A DNA stretch of 64,000 nucleotides from Halictus rubicundus (GCF_050948215.1 NC_135149.1:14117001-14181000), one strand, 5' to 3'. Positions 1-12,976 are shown, counted from the first letter of the stretch. Made by a program: numbers and translations. The notes: generated by a model not told the origin, from the sequence alone.

Positions 1-1099
1 TATGCGATACGTCCGTTTCAATTAAACCGACGATTTATTCCGACGACGGGGTAAGAGCCACGCGGGGACCGCTTATCGGCGTGCGCGTAATTGCGTATCG
101 GTGCCCCGAACAGCGTCGGTGGGCCATAATTTACAAAAATTGAGGAACCTGCGAGGGGTCGACGCGCCCCGACGCCGCGCCGCGCCGCGCCGCGCCGTCC
201 GGCCAAACGAAAAAAATAAATAGCCGGGTACCACGTAAACAGTATTCCGTCAGCGATAAATCAATAATGAGCGCGCGCGCGAGACCAGCTTGCTGAAATT
301 TCCAGGCGGTGCTGCTGTCCGCTTAATTAAAATGCTTTTCGTGGATTCGCGTCGCTTTGCCGGCAAACTGTAACGGTTAACGCCAATTAAATTGCCATGC
401 TCTCGGCGCAGATCGATCCTCGATACTGGCCAACACCGGCTTGAACCACTGATCTTCAAGTTCTCCGGCCCCGGAAGCTTCCGGTCGCGCGAGCGAGGAA
501 GACGGTTATCACTTACGTGTGTGCTTGTATCAACCAGCTACATCCTCTACCAAAATAAACAAAAAAAAAAAAAATAAGGAAAGAAATCGATTCTCCAAAA
601 ATAGTAGTGACCTGTACAGTGAATGAATTTTTCCTACTTTGCATTTTCTTAAAGCACATGAAGCGAATGAAAATTTAGGACGAAAATTGTGCATTTTCGT
701 TCAAACAACTGCAACCTTTCGAAAAATTTATTTTTTCAACCACAAGGACTCTATCTTGTTTAATGTGAAAAATACATCGCAATTAAGAAAAGTATAATAT
801 AACGTGTACCAGTATATGAACATTATGACACAATAAAGTTAAGAAATTATTGATCGAAGCGAGAAGAAAATCCGAAAGATTATTTATTGTTAGGGGCACT
901 GGTGGACATGAATGATGAGCCAATTCGTCTTCTTACAGGAGTACAACAGCCGTTGATACGAGAGTATGTAAAAGTAAAAGAAGTATGTTCAAAAAGATGT
1001 ATGCATATCCAAAAATGTTAACCAAAGAAAATTATAATCTGTACAAAATTACAATATAAGAAAATCCTATTGATAGCCTATACCAGGAAGGCCTAGCCA
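1..1099. other. non-coding; nothing recognised
   Basis: Contains a short GCCGC run near 172-196 and a poly-A at 560-574. No exon-like frame is present. Confidence 0.7.
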
Positions 1100-1575
1100 G
1101 CGTTTCTAGATCAAGACTTGTTCCCCCACTCTAATTTCCCTTTCCGCTGCGCTATTCCCCACGCTTTCGCCGCGGCTGGGTCACGTGACGCGTTCCGTCT
1201 CTCTCGTGCATACTCCGGTACCGGCAGAGAGAGGGTAACTTTTTCCCCTCCATTCGTGCTCCCTCGCCTTATATGATGACACTGGTTCTAACTTGTGGCT
1301 CGCGAGCCACAGGCGGCTCCTTCCCCGCTTAGGTACTTCCCCCACTCTTAGACTTCATCGTTGTGTAGTAGTGCGTAGAATTTCTATTTCTACGACTGTA
1401 CGTAGTAGTGGGAGAAGGTTTGGCTAATGGTGGGGAGCTTGCGGGGTCTCGGAGGGGAACAGTTTGCCCCCCTTCCTTTTTTGTTAGTAAGTTTATGAGA
1501 GTTTTATTGCAACTTCTACTTCAACTTGAGTTTGATGGCCCCAACATTTTTACCGCTTAGGGCCTCCATTTGGCC
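1100..1575. repeat. possible degraded repeat or insertion of unlike composition
   Basis: This ~470-bp patch is C/T-rich and GC-rich next to very AT-rich flanks. It contains GGCTCGCGAGCCACAGGCGG and, near its end, GGCCTCCATTTGGCCTGAGC, which resemble ends and palindromes of hAT-like insect repeats. No ORF and no clear target duplication, so the class is uncertain. Confidence 0.4.
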
Positions 1576-3788
1576 TGAGCCGCCCCTGCCCATACATAAC
1601 ATGTATAACTTGAAACAAAGCGTAGAAAAAGTTGGGAATTTCTATGACTAATTATTTTCCATTAGCAAAGTGGAAATCTAAAACAAGAACAACAATTTCA
1701 ATGAAAAATAAAATATTGTATTTCCAAGTGCATCTACAGCGTTTGACTTATTGCACGTATAAAGGTCGAATTGAAAAAAAAGGTGTAAATGTCTAAAGAC
1801 GTTAATTGCACCGTTTAATTTATTTCAAAGTAGCCCGAGCGAACAACAGAATCGTAAATATTAATCGGCCCGCGAACCACAGAAGAATATGCAGGCTAAA
1901 ATGGTTGCACAGTTAGCTATTGTTCAACGAAAATAATCATTATGTACGTATAAACTGATAACAAGGAGGAAGGAACGGGAGAAGCAGTCGTTTCTTTAAC
2001 GAGGCTTCGGGAACAATCCACTTAACCTCTGATCGATCCACGATTATGCGATCGCTGGAGCGTTTTATAAGTCCCGGTGCAAATTAGATTTTTAGATGAA
2101 CAACCGATTAGTGATCGAGACCGTATCGATCGTGGTTCGAGCCAACGAAAATTATAGGAACACGTCAAGATATATCACGATAGTGGCCGAGCGCTGGTTT
2201 CTCCGGAATATATGAAGTGCTAATTTAAAAAAACCATGATTAGTATGTTCGATGAATTTTCCATGCGCATCCGTTGTAGATCCTACCGGATAGATCGTCG
2301 CACTCACGAGATCATTTTAATTACAGGGTCGCGTAATCACATGGAAATAGAATTATCGCGTTTCTTTTTCGTCTGTGTACACCCTGCTACGTATAATTGT
2401 TGCTATATTGTTTTCCGTACAGCGAATAATTGTTTCGCTTGCTCCGCGCGCGGTAGTTTTCTCGGCTGTCGAAGCATGCGGGAATTAAGGATGCACCAAT
2501 TAAACGCACGATGTAATTAGAACCCTAATTGTTTTCATGCGTGTTAACGACTGCTTGATGACGAACGTTTTCTTAGGGTACTGACTGACAGCAACAAAGG
2601 GACTTGGATCTTCTCAACTCTATCTAAAGAAATCAGCATCTATCCCATCTAAACACCGCTAATCACCATTTCACCGTAATTTTAATTAGGGGGAAAAAAG
2701 AACAAAAAGAGAGAGACCTGAGAAATATATTTTTTAAAGTCTTCCTAAATTTCTAGGACCACCTTCAAAATATCTTCAGAAAATCATCATGAATTTTCGA
2801 AATTTAAATGCATTCGAAATCGGTATTTTATTTATATATTAATGTTTTAAACCAAACGATTTATTTAGTAGGTACAATAATTTTTTAAACATAGAGAAAT
2901 TAACAAATCGGTCTATCGGTCTTTCACTTTTATATAATTCAATATTTTACACAAACACAATATAGCATCGTAAAGAAAGTTTATTTAAATATATAGCGTT
3001 ATGGATTTACAACAGAAAGTTTCTGCCGTTCGAATTGTCCAATTCCTTATTTTAGGAAGTGATGGAAAAATCATTCACGATGATCTTTAACCTACTAAAC
3101 TGCTGCTTAATCGGTTCCGTTTAAGGCTATTAAGATGTAAATTTCATACGAGTTGAATGAAATGCTGATTGACTTATCTCCAGTAGCGGCGCCTATCAAC
3201 ATCAAAACAATGAATATTGGAACAGTACCATGAGAATACATGACGTCACGCAACGATAGATAGATGGTTCTCATACGAAACCGCAATTAGGTTCAATGCA
3301 GAGCAATTCCATCAAGAAAGTGTGAAAACCTTATTAAATCTTCACTGTCAGCATTACGAAATCACTGAACATTGCTACTTGCAGTGAACTTTGCACGTTT
3401 CGATTAACATTGAAACAGAAATGTAAAACAATCTGATAGGAAAGAAACAGACGTCCGTGATAACTTTTGATGCCGTTGCATTCGTTTGCTAATATCTCCG
3501 TGAGCGGTAACGTCGACAATAAACAAATTATCTTTGTTTTTGTCATGTGGAAATTAAGCAAACTTAGAGCCAGACGGGGTTACTTGTAATTATGATAAGA
3601 AAATTAAACAGAAAAAATTTTAGTACCGATTGAACATTGAACTAATGATTGGTGACGTCGGTTGGCAATTTATGAAGGCGTACTATAATATTTGACTGAT
3701 AAAATAATTTTACATCTGCAATTAATTGAGTAGTGTTTCATTCAACGATGTTCAGTATTGTCCTGAAATAACCTATTTTAATAACCTC
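1576..3788. other. AT-rich non-coding; nothing recognised
   Basis: I see no gene, repeat boundary or RNA gene. The frame at 2236-2520 has no family features. Confidence 0.65.
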
Positions 3789-4118
3789 TTTGAATAATTT
3801 ATTTGATTTAATCAGCATACCTAAATTCAGTAATTAATTTATTATAGTTACTTCGTTATCTTCTTCTCCAGGTGAAATTATTTATTATTTTATTCGGACA
3901 ATGTAATGGAAGTAAAAACTTGTTCAAATCAAGTATCACTTGAAAATAATTGATTTGATTTAATCAGGATATCTAAATTTAGTAATTAATTTATTATAGT
4001 TACTTCTCTATCTTCTTCTCGTCGTGAGATTATTTACTATTTCATACGGACAATGTAATGGAAATAAAAACTTGTTCAAATCAAATCTTATTTGAAAATA
4101 ATTGATTTGATTGAATCG
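3789..4118. repeat. tandem duplication, 152-bp unit
   Basis: Two full units (3802-3953 and 3954-4105) and the start of a third (4106). Shared blocks include AGTAATTAATTTATTATAGT, CGGACAATGTAATGGAA and AAAACTTGTTCAAATCAA. The units differ at scattered bases. Non-coding and AT-rich. Confidence 0.9.
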
Positions 4119-4567
4119 GCAAACGTACATCTTTTTAAGTTATTTCTGAGAATACTGGAGTGTTTAAAATAATTCACAATTTCAAACGATTATTTATTCC
4201 CTTATTTCAAATGAGATGTGCCCTGTACGTCGAAATCAAAATTCACGGTACGACAAATTGCGTGCTAAGTGGCGTCATGAGTCGAACAGTGGACGGCACC
4301 GAAACTTCACATTCCACCACGTTGATTTTCAAAGCCGTCGCGTTCGCTCGCTAATGTCTCGTAAATGGTGGCGTCGACAACGCGCCGAAACCGCAAAGCG
4401 ATCGGCGGAGGTACCGGCAATTTTCCGCGATTTTCGAGGCAGGAACTTACGCCGTGTTCCTCATCGTCGGGAAGACGAAGCAAAAAGGAAGAGGTGGCTC
4501 GAATAAAACGGCTGAAAAGACGACTGGGCTAAGAAAAGGCAGGCAAGGAAAGACGCGAGAAGGAGTA

Positions 4568-4599
<32 letters not shown>

Positions 4600-5084
4600 G
4601 AGAGGAAGAGAAAGAAGAAAAATAAACGCCGACAGCGGTGCAACAGCTCGTCGAACGAGGTACGAAGCCACGGTAAAGGGTCTTCGCATAATATGGGTAG
4701 CCCCGGTATCGGCGGCCTGCTGGTCGATAAGGAGGTTTTCAGATACGATCTACAACCAGGCCGGTTAATTATATATTAATACCTTCGCGTGCAATCCTTG
4801 GCTGCGTATAGCTGGCATTAAGAAGCCGGGGACCCCTCCGGGGGTGGCTGCGCGGCGTAATGCATGGGAAGAGGAAGCCACTCTTCCAGGAGACTGCCAA
4901 GAAAAAGCCAGCTAGATAAGGGACCGTGTCGAAGCATCGTGAAACGGATACGTCTCCTTTCGAGGAAACTTACTGTTCCTCCATATTCTCTCTATTTTCT
5001 TTCATTCATTTCGCTCGCTCACAACCGTACGATTCACTCTCATGTGTTTACAACAGCATTTGAGAAAGTCAATTTTTTTGGCAA
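4119..5084. other. non-coding with GA microsatellite
   Basis: Apart from the microsatellite, nothing recognisable; frames across 4216-4768 are carried by purine-rich low-complexity DNA. Confidence 0.65.
4566..4620 (+). repeat. GA microsatellite
   Basis: (GA)n of about 24 bases, followed by imperfect purine-rich sequence. Confidence 0.95.
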
Positions 5085-5160
5085 ATGGTCACAAACCATT
5101 GGTGGTCACAAACCATTCATGACCACCAAAATGGTCATGATTTTTCACGATTTTTGTCGT
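5085..5160. repeat. local cluster of short repeated words
   Basis: ATGGTCACAAACCATT is followed by GGTGGTCACAAACCATTCAT and then by the inverse-related ATGACCACC and AATGGTCATGA. It can fold into small hairpins. Origin unknown. Confidence 0.6.
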
Positions 5161-5375
5161 TACACCGAGTAATACTGTGAGGGTTTCATTAGGCAGTTGT
5201 TGTTTACTGAAAAGCCGTGAATAAGAGGTAATTATACAGATGAGGGTTAGGGATAGGGTTACTGTTAGGGATAATCTACTGGTGATCATTTCATTTTTTA
5301 ATAAAAAAAATGTCATTATGTAGTCCACACGTCCACATCAAACGGAGGATACGGTGAACATGTAAACAATTTCCA

Positions 5376-5551
5376 AATCGCTCGTGCACAAGAAAAACGT
5401 CAGAACTCTAATTTTTTCTAGTTCTTTTATTAGGTTTCAGTTGTTTTTACTTGCAGCCACAGCTAGTTAAATTGTCAAAAGACTTGGAACCGCTCTCCTG
5501 TAAAATTTGTACTTTTTGATTTGTGACGTTTTTCTTGTGCATGAGCGAAAT
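5376..5551. mobile_element. short inverted-repeat element (probable MITE)
   Basis: Arms of about 25 bp: GCACAAGAAAAACGTCA on the left and its inverse TGACGTTTTTCTTGTGC on the right, both with a CGCTC-type outer edge. 176 bp. The target site is not clear. Confidence 0.65.
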
Positions 5552-8500
5552 GTTCTTCAAAAAACCATAAGAAATTAAACCAGACTAATTGGATATAAAC
5601 GGAATAAAAATTGGAATATTTCCGGGAATTTTCAGGTTGGAACAACCTGAGTGCAATACGATAAAATTTGAAAATTGTTCATTAAATAGCCACCCTCCAG
5701 GTACGAAGATATAATATGGCATAAAAGATTAGCTTCGAGACCATTGATAATAAACCATGTCAAGGGTTGAGTGTGACCCAGCTCTCTGTCCTTTATACAA
5801 CTGTCAGTCATTTAGGTTGTCCGGCAGGTAAGATTACGTTTCGTTGAGCTCGATTAGTATTCAGGAAACCAGGTGGTAGCGAGAAGTCCAAAGGCCAGCC
5901 GCGAGAGTGTTTTAAAAACCAATCAATCTGAAACACCGGTGATGGAACCAATCTCGAAACGAGTTCATAGTTAGCATTCAATTTAATACGGGAGATTCGA
6001 ACGGTGTGCCTGGGATTTCGAATATTCGATTTATCCAAGGTAATATCTATAAATCATACTCGGTTCCTCGACGAAAATTAAGATAGCTTTCATCGTCATT
6101 CAATTGGTTTCCTTCTTTTAATAATTCCCATAGGGAATTCGTATGTTCACCATCGTTCATTTAGAGAGAGAGCACACAATAGAGTTGAATATTGTTCAAA
6201 GACAATATAATTAGACTGCGGATCGTTTCATTTAATAGTTTTATTAAATTCAAAGTAATCTAACAATATTCTCAAATTCTTCTGATGTCTTCGCTGCTAA
6301 TTATAATTGTGCCGAATATCGATAATTTTAGTAATTCATAATTTGTTTATACCTCGTGGATAAATTAAAAAAATGTATCCTTTAATTAGAATTTGATTCG
6401 TACAGGAATTTTAACACTGGATCATTAATATAAAAAAAAGTATTTATTCCAAAGTTGAACGATTCTTATTATTTCCAAAGAAACAGAATTGAATAAATTT
6501 CTTATAAGGGCATTTTTACAATTTCAATCACAAAACTTTCAATTACATTCCGACGGGCTCTGTGATTTCTGTAATTTAGAAAAAATCGTAAATAAATTAA
6601 AGAGGGTGCAAAAATCAATGTTTTGTGCCCGGTGCATTTTGCAACAAGTTTTAACGCACAACGCGGACGTATTTGTGCAATTTAGGCTGTTGTGTTAATA
6701 GTGTCCGTGATCCGATTCGATCTGAATGCGAATTAGAAAAGTGTGTTGTAGAGCGTTGTTTATGGGCGCTTAACGGTTAATCGAAGGCAGTCAGCAGTAA
6801 ATTAAACAGGGCCGACCGACGCGACCGTTCTTTCCGCGACAACTGGCTCGCACCTGTCGCCGGCACATAGTTGCCTTTCTGTCGGCGAGTGTCGGTCACG
6901 ACGTCTTTTTTAATTAATTCGCGTTTAATACACGCGGAATTCCACCGACCTGTAACAAGATGTCGCGTTATCGCCAGCACGCGTCGCAATTGGATTAGTC
7001 GTCGGTCGATCGCCGGATAAGATGTCGATCTGAAAGTTTCAGCGGCTTTAAATCACACAGAAGGACATTTTCGGGTAATAAATATCGCATCGGCAACCGT
7101 TTCCTTTCAACAGCCGCTCGGACTAAAAGGACAAGAACTTTCGGCATAATAAGCGTAACACGGAGAGCGAATTATGTTAATTCCGTGGCGTCGGTGCACA
7201 GTGCCTCGCAAAACGTCACTTTGACAACTCAAGGGCTGAATTTATACACACAAAAACGCAGCGAACGGAATTAATTTAGGGGGAAAAAGACTTTCAATGA
7301 AAATAAACAGTTACGGAGTTTTGTGTAATGTAAACATGATCCACATCGATTGAGGGAAGCAGGAATAAAATAATAACAATTTTCATCTTTTTATACTAAC
7401 CGTACCTCGACAGGTCAAACGACCGGTTTCACATTTTTTAATTTATAATTGTTGAAGTCACAAAGATGCATCCATTGGAAATGATTAAATTCAAGCATGA
7501 ATCGTTATTAAAATTGCGATAGATCGAAATAAGTCATTATCGATCAGTGCATCGTACCTGTAACACCGTACAACGTTGTACCTACAGAAAAATCGAACGC
7601 TTTAAAAAAGTATCGGAGGTTTTAGACCGAAAATTGTACGTCAAAATGTAGTTTCGAACGTGCACATGCTCAGCTCACTATGACGTGGTAGTTGTGTAGA
7701 AATTGCGTCCGCATAATTTTCTTAAGGATCGTTCGAATTACACGATCGCCACGATCCGTTGGATCGGCTCTCCTTATTGCTCTAGATATTTAATTCAAGA
7801 TCATCCGAGCCGGAGGCTAGGCGGCGGCTCGAGCGGAGAAAAGGGCGAGGGGAAAGCCTCGAAGGGTTGCCCCGAGGGTTGGAGGGACGAGGAGAGGGGC
7901 ACTGTAACCGGGCGTCAGGAGGATTGATGGCGTCTAGATGCAAATGCAGTCAGTCTGGCACGCAAGCAACGTATCCACCTACCGACGCCTTATGCCAGTT
8001 AACGCCTTACAACTTAATAATCTTGTTCGCTCTCCTCTCTCCCTCTTCTTGCTCGTACCTCTCCCTCCCCCGTTCGCACGACGTCTCCTTCGACCCTTCC
8101 CGGTGTCCTTTCCTTCTCCCTCTTTCTAGCCCCTTGTTCTCTAAATTTCTGCTGTCCGATTCCTTTCTCAATCTTTCTCTCGTTCGCAGGCACTGAAAAC
8201 ACTTGCAATATCGGTTTCTCGAAACGGTTACGTTATTCGGTTCTTCGTGACAGTTCCAACCGGAACCGACACACAAACAGTTTGAAACAATTGTTTTCTG
8301 ACGATCCATTGCTAAATGGAAAAATTGAAAGCCTTCACTATCCTATCCAACGAACAATTCATTGTCAATATTAACCCTTTGCACTCGGAGCCATCGATTT
8401 TAGACTCACAATGTCCCCTTCGAGGGGACATCTGCAACGTGTTGAAAGAAGCCAAACAGAATGGAATAATATTTGTTTTGTACACGCGGTAAATTAAAAT

Positions 8501-10231
8501 TATGAAGATGGTTACTAAACTGTGAATTTTGCACACGACTGCTTAAAATTCAGTACCTATCGCAAACACAAGTTTAATTTTGTTTTAAACTTTAAAGTAA
8601 AGCAAAGTTCGACCCCGCGGTTGTCCTCAATTATTTTCACTTGAATATTTTCATTTTCGTCGAATATCAATTCCAGTGACACGGACTTAATACGCTATCG
8701 ATTACAAGAATCGAAATTCCATTCCGAGTCGCATAGCGCCAAGGAGAACGGGAGAATTAATTACTGTAATTTAGTCCATAAAAGATTACATTTGCATAAA
8801 GATGCACAGTCTACTGACCACAAAACGGGTGCTTTTATGCTAATATCTTCTTTATCTTCGTGTTTTCCTGGTATTCAATTTTTTCTGAGTCCTTTATCTG
8901 TGCGTTGTCTCATTTTCTAATTAATTAGTACAAATTCTGTTTTCCTCTTCTGTGGTAAATCGTATCAACTCTCAAGTGTGCTAAATTACTTTATCAGCGC
9001 GTTGTGTGCTCGGTAAAGTATAATACGAGTAACGCAATTCTTTCTCCATGCTTAAAATTTAATTCTTGTTATGATATATATATATAATACTTGTTTAACC
9101 ACATCCTATCATCGTTCGTATAGTGTATTAGGGTTAGAAGAATTATCATTTTCAATTTTCTAACACAGATTTATTTTTTACTATGGATCTTTTGGTTTGC
9201 ATTTTGTGTTCTAAAACCTAAATGGGCTAGAAGAGCGATCACTGAGATTTATCGTGTTTACACGCAGATTTCGCTAATTAAATTATTTTGATAATCGTGG
9301 ATCCTCTGGTGTCGGTTAGGTCTACGTTCCAAGCTCTAAAAGGGAAACGCACGTCTAATTAATTAAATTCTTTCGGGATTGTGGATCGCCTGGCTTGGAT
9401 TAGCTAAGGGATCTATAGTCTAAAAGCCACTCTTTTAGAAGAATGGTCACTTAGATATTAAATAACGTGCATTTCAATAATGAAATTATTTTTATATTGT
9501 GTTTACCATTCATCTTTTCGGAAAACCCCTCTCTCGAATACTGGACCGGTTCGGTTGATCGAGTCCGACGGTAAGGTGGAGAAATGATCTAATGGATGGA
9601 GGACCCTTCAGTTCGTTAAACACCGCGGCAATTAAGTTTATATTAATGTTTCGGTAGATACGAGATATTGCGACCCGTTTGTATGCGCGAGCTTACAAGG
9701 AGGTTGCTGTAGGAAATTAATTGTCCGCTAGGTGAACGCGGCCTCGACGGAGCCGCGGCCGAATGGCTTGTAATTAAAATGTTCCCCGTAAACGGTTCCG
9801 AGGAGAAAGTCGTTTGGCTTCTGAGCGTTGCTATACTTTTTGGGACCTCGAATTAATTTCTCGGTCCGATTGGAATATCTCTTAGTCTTTTATTAATGTC
9901 GGTCCATCCAGTCCGTGTAGTTGATAAGCTGTCGTTCCTTCTCGAATAATCGTTTCTGTCTCTGTCTAGTGGAGATTAAACGTGCCAAAACGGAACAGAG
10001 TCACTCGCGATCATGATATGAAAAATAAATAATGTGACGTCTTGCGCTAGTAATAACAATTACGGAAACATTCAGTGTATGTGAAGAATCTTCGTGGTTT
10101 TATAACGGATTGAATAAGTGCATCAATCTAGTTGTGGTCTTTTTAAAAATGGAAAATGAATACATATAACAAATACATTAACCCATAAATAAATAATGTA
10201 CTAAAAATGTGGTGCTAAAAATCAAACTGTA
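5552..10231. other. non-coding; little recognised
   Basis: Holds the repeat end at 8371, a pyrimidine-rich stretch at about 8010-8190 and a short (AT)n near 9077. No exon of unc-4 could be identified. Confidence 0.6.
8371..8450. repeat. end of a TTAA-type repeat with hairpin
   Basis: TTAACCCTTTGCACTCGGAG followed by the perfect hairpin GTCCCCTTCGAGGGGAC. Related to 55918 (TTAACCCTTCGCACCCGAAG). No second end is visible. Confidence 0.5.
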
Positions 10232-10414
10232 TACAGTGATTTCTCTACACTATTATTTAGGAATTATCATTAAAGGAATTATCCTCACTACCGCGGGGTA
10301 TACCCTGTGACGGGCAACATAAACAAAAATATAACACGGCTCAGGTATGTCTCCTGGACAATACATGACGCTGGCAAGACTCATGTTGTTGACATATATT
10401 GAGATTTCACTGTA
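10232..10414 (-). mobile_element. MITE family A, copy 1
   Basis: TA-flanked. The left end is TACAGTGATTTCTCTA and the right end is the inverse of CAGTGAAATCTCAATATATG. The internal CCACTACCGCGGGGTATACC-like core shared by the family is present (here CTCACTACCGCGGGGTATAC). No coding capacity; 183 bp. Confidence 0.85.
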
Positions 10415-11303
10415 CTTCTAAACAAAACATCTATAATTGCGCAGACTGCTGCACGATTATGAAGAACCGCATCAGAAAAACTGTCGCATAAAGATGTCCC
10501 GGCGTTTCCTCGGAACGGCACTATAATTTGTTAACGATTTATACGAGATCCGAAAACGTAACAAAACACCGGGGTAACGTGCCCCGGCACCTGTCACGGC
10601 TGATCGCTTAATATCGCCGAGAGAGGTCTTAAATAATACAGAATGTTCGGAAACCTGTTATTTATCATTATAAATCAGTCGCATGGGCCGGCCGTTTTCG
10701 AGCGAACTGGCCGCGGACACGAGAAAGAAGTTCTTGTGTGCACGGTCACCGTGGAAATTCGTGTTGCATCCCTTTTCTGGGCAGAAAGTGGCGGTCTCGG
10801 GGGTGCCAGAACGTCGTTCCTAACGCTAATGACGTCGTTGACTCTCACTTAACAAGAGACTACCCTCTAAATGGAGGGTTGCGTCCTGCAGCCAACCGGG
10901 TCCGGTGGTGGTGCTCGCCAACCCGGTGATTACGAAACTCGAATTCACTTCTAAATTACATCCGCCGTAAATGCTGTTAAAGTACGTGCAACCGTCGTCC
11001 ACCTTGCGAGACCGGAGCCAGAAGCTGACCGCGAATTTTCGTCGAATCGATTTTATTTCGCTGCCCTTTTCGCTTCCGTCCACGCCACTTTGACGCCGCT
11101 CCGCTTCCAACTATGGCTCCCCGTATACCAATTAAGGAGGGCACAGTCTCGTGTGAACGCTGAAAAATTTAACAATCTTCGTGAATCTTTTTTCGAAGCC
11201 ACGGTACATGTCTTACGTTACTTTTTCTTTTCCTTTTGTACAATTTAGCTACGTGCAATTTTTCATGGTCGTTCAGGAAAATTGTGCTCTGGTAACAATG
11301 TTG
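10415..11303. other. non-coding; nothing recognised
   Basis: Short overlapping frames occur on both strands without family features. Confidence 0.6.
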
Positions 11304-11486
11304 TACAGTGAATTCTCGATGTGTGTCAACAACACGGGTCCTGCGAGCGACATGTATTGTCCAGGGGACTTTCCCCGAGGCGTGTTATGTTTACACTCCT
11401 CAGCGTCCGAGGCCGCTCACGGGGTATACCCCGCGGTAGTGGGGATAATTCCGCGACGTTTATCATCCAGGCCTAGGCGACATATA
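11304..11486 (+). mobile_element. MITE family A, copy 2 (split by the DD41D element)
   Basis: It starts TACAGTGAATTCTCGATGTG and runs through GTCAACAACACGGGTC and the CCGCGGTAGTGGGGATAATT core to GGCGACATATA, where the DD41D element begins. The end resumes at 13346 as TATAGAGAAA and then diverges, so the last eight or so bases of the MITE are missing. Confidence 0.88.
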
Positions 11487-11854
11487 CAGGGTGGCCCACA
11501 TAACTCTGAACAGCTTAATATCTCGAAAACTATGCCATCGATTTTAAAGTTCTTAGTCTTAAATTGCATGGAACTGAAGGGCCTTTCTGACTACATAAAC
11601 GTGAAGTGGCCTCCCTTCCCCTTTAACGGGGGAGGGGAGGTACCTTTGCAATTTTAAATGGAACCCCTAATAAAATGTTACATATTTAGATTCTACCGGA
11701 AAAAACAAGTCAATTTTGTCTGAAACATTTTTTTGTCAGATACTTCCATAATGAGATATAACAGTTTGAAGTTTCGAGTTGTAGGTACTTGAAGCGCTCG
11801 GAAATAGCGTTATGAAATTATACGCGCTTGAGTCCTTTGCTTATTCATGAAGAA
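11487..11854 (+). repeat. left terminal inverted repeat of the DD41D element
   Basis: About 368 bp, matching 12977-13345 in inverse orientation over almost its whole length. Both arms carry an open frame on the strand leading outward; that is a property of the repeat and not evidence of a gene. Confidence 0.9.
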
Positions 11855-11951
11855 ACACAAACAATAATATTTACAATTCTTGAGTTTGACTCACTTATCT
11901 ATGAAAACGTTTTCAGTTTAGAGCTGTTATTCAAGCAGTAACATTGTGATT

Positions 11952-12965
11952 ATGGCTACTTTTGACACAGAAGTGAATATGTTATTAACGTTAGGTGAAT
12001 GCCAAAAAATATTAGGCGTGCAGCAGTGATGTTTTTTGAACGTTATGGGATCAAAAAATGTCATGCAACATTTCATAATTTAGAAAAGCGGCTTCGCGAG
12101 CACGGTGAATTGTGTAAAAAAAAATAATAGTGCCAGTATTCTTGCTGCAATTACATTAAATCCTTATATTAGTCAACGTACACTTGCACAAACATCACAT
12201 ATTAGTCGTTCATCAATTCAACGAATTTTGAAACGGCAAAAGTATCATCCATATCACATGGTTTTATCACAAGAGCTTTCGATAGCAGATTACGATCACC
12301 GCGTAAGATTTTGTGAGTGGCTGCAGTGTGTTGTGGAAAATGACTTTTTGTGCAAAATACTTTTTTCCGATGAGGCCACTTTTATGAATTCAGGGCATGT
12401 AAATAGACATAATCTGCATTATTGGGCCGTGGAAAACCCAAATTGGATGCGATGGGTTCCCTTTCAACATCGATGGTCTTTAAATGTTTGGTGTGGCCTA
12501 ATAGGAGATTTTGTGATTGGACCTTATTTTTTTCAAGAAACTGTAACATCTGCAAGTTATTGTGATTTCTTAAAAAATCATTTGCCTGCGCTTTTGGAAG
12601 ATGTGCCACTGCACGTTAGAAGAGAAATGTGGTTCCAACAAGTCGGCGCTCCTCCACATTTTGCAATCATCACCAGGCAATTTTTGAACGAAAAATTTGG
12701 GAACAAATGGATAGGTCGTGGGGGACCTCGTCAATGGCCTCCTCGATCCCCCGATCTAACACCATTAGATTTTTTCTTATGGGGATATGTAAAGGACAAA
12801 GTTATGTTTGAACCACCGACGACAAAAGAGGATATGAAACAAAGAATACGTGACGCTTGCGCTTCAGTGACTCCCGAAATGTTAAAAAATGTTAGAACAA
12901 CTTTGATGTTTCGAGTAAATAAATGTTTACAAGCCCGTGGTGGACATTTTGAACATTTAATTTAA
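11952..12965 (+). pseudogene. broken DD41D-spaced transposase
   Basis: From the ATG at 11952 the reading frame starts MATFDTEVN, like the N-terminal helix-turn-helix of related insect transposases. It slips out of frame at an A-run (12004-12009) and slips back at a second A-run (12116-12124); the 286-codon frame from 12105 to 12965 holds the rest. In that frame an HTH-like region (about residues 22-44) precedes the DDE domain. The first catalytic Asp is in ILFSDEATF (residue 89). The second should be in the family motif FQQDGAPPH but reads FQQVGAPPH: Val 180, codon GTC at 12642-12644, one base from Asp. The third is Asp 222 in SPDLTPLDFFLWG. The spacing of 41 residues between positions two and three matches the DD41D group. 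With a lost catalytic residue and two frame slips this copy should be inactive. Confidence 0.88.
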
Positions 12966-12976
12966 AGTACATTTTA

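Noticed and set aside
2236..2520. 94-codon Cys-rich frame considered as a small secreted protein or first exon
   Set aside because: No signal peptide, no donor in the required phase, and no UNC-4 N-terminal features.
4216..4506. Basic 96-codon frame with LRAKWRH, considered as a homeodomain-like exon
   Set aside because: Does not align to a homeodomain; only a chance similarity to AKWR.
5237..5272. GGGTTAGGGATAGGG, telomere-like
   Set aside because: Only three imperfect TTAGGG words; no tandem array, and the expected hymenopteran repeat would be TTAGG.
11181..11657. 158-codon frame on the + strand
   Set aside because: It runs through MITE A copy 2 and into the DD41D terminal repeat; the same peptide reappears from the opposite repeat (13181-13381). 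A repeat by-product, not a gene.
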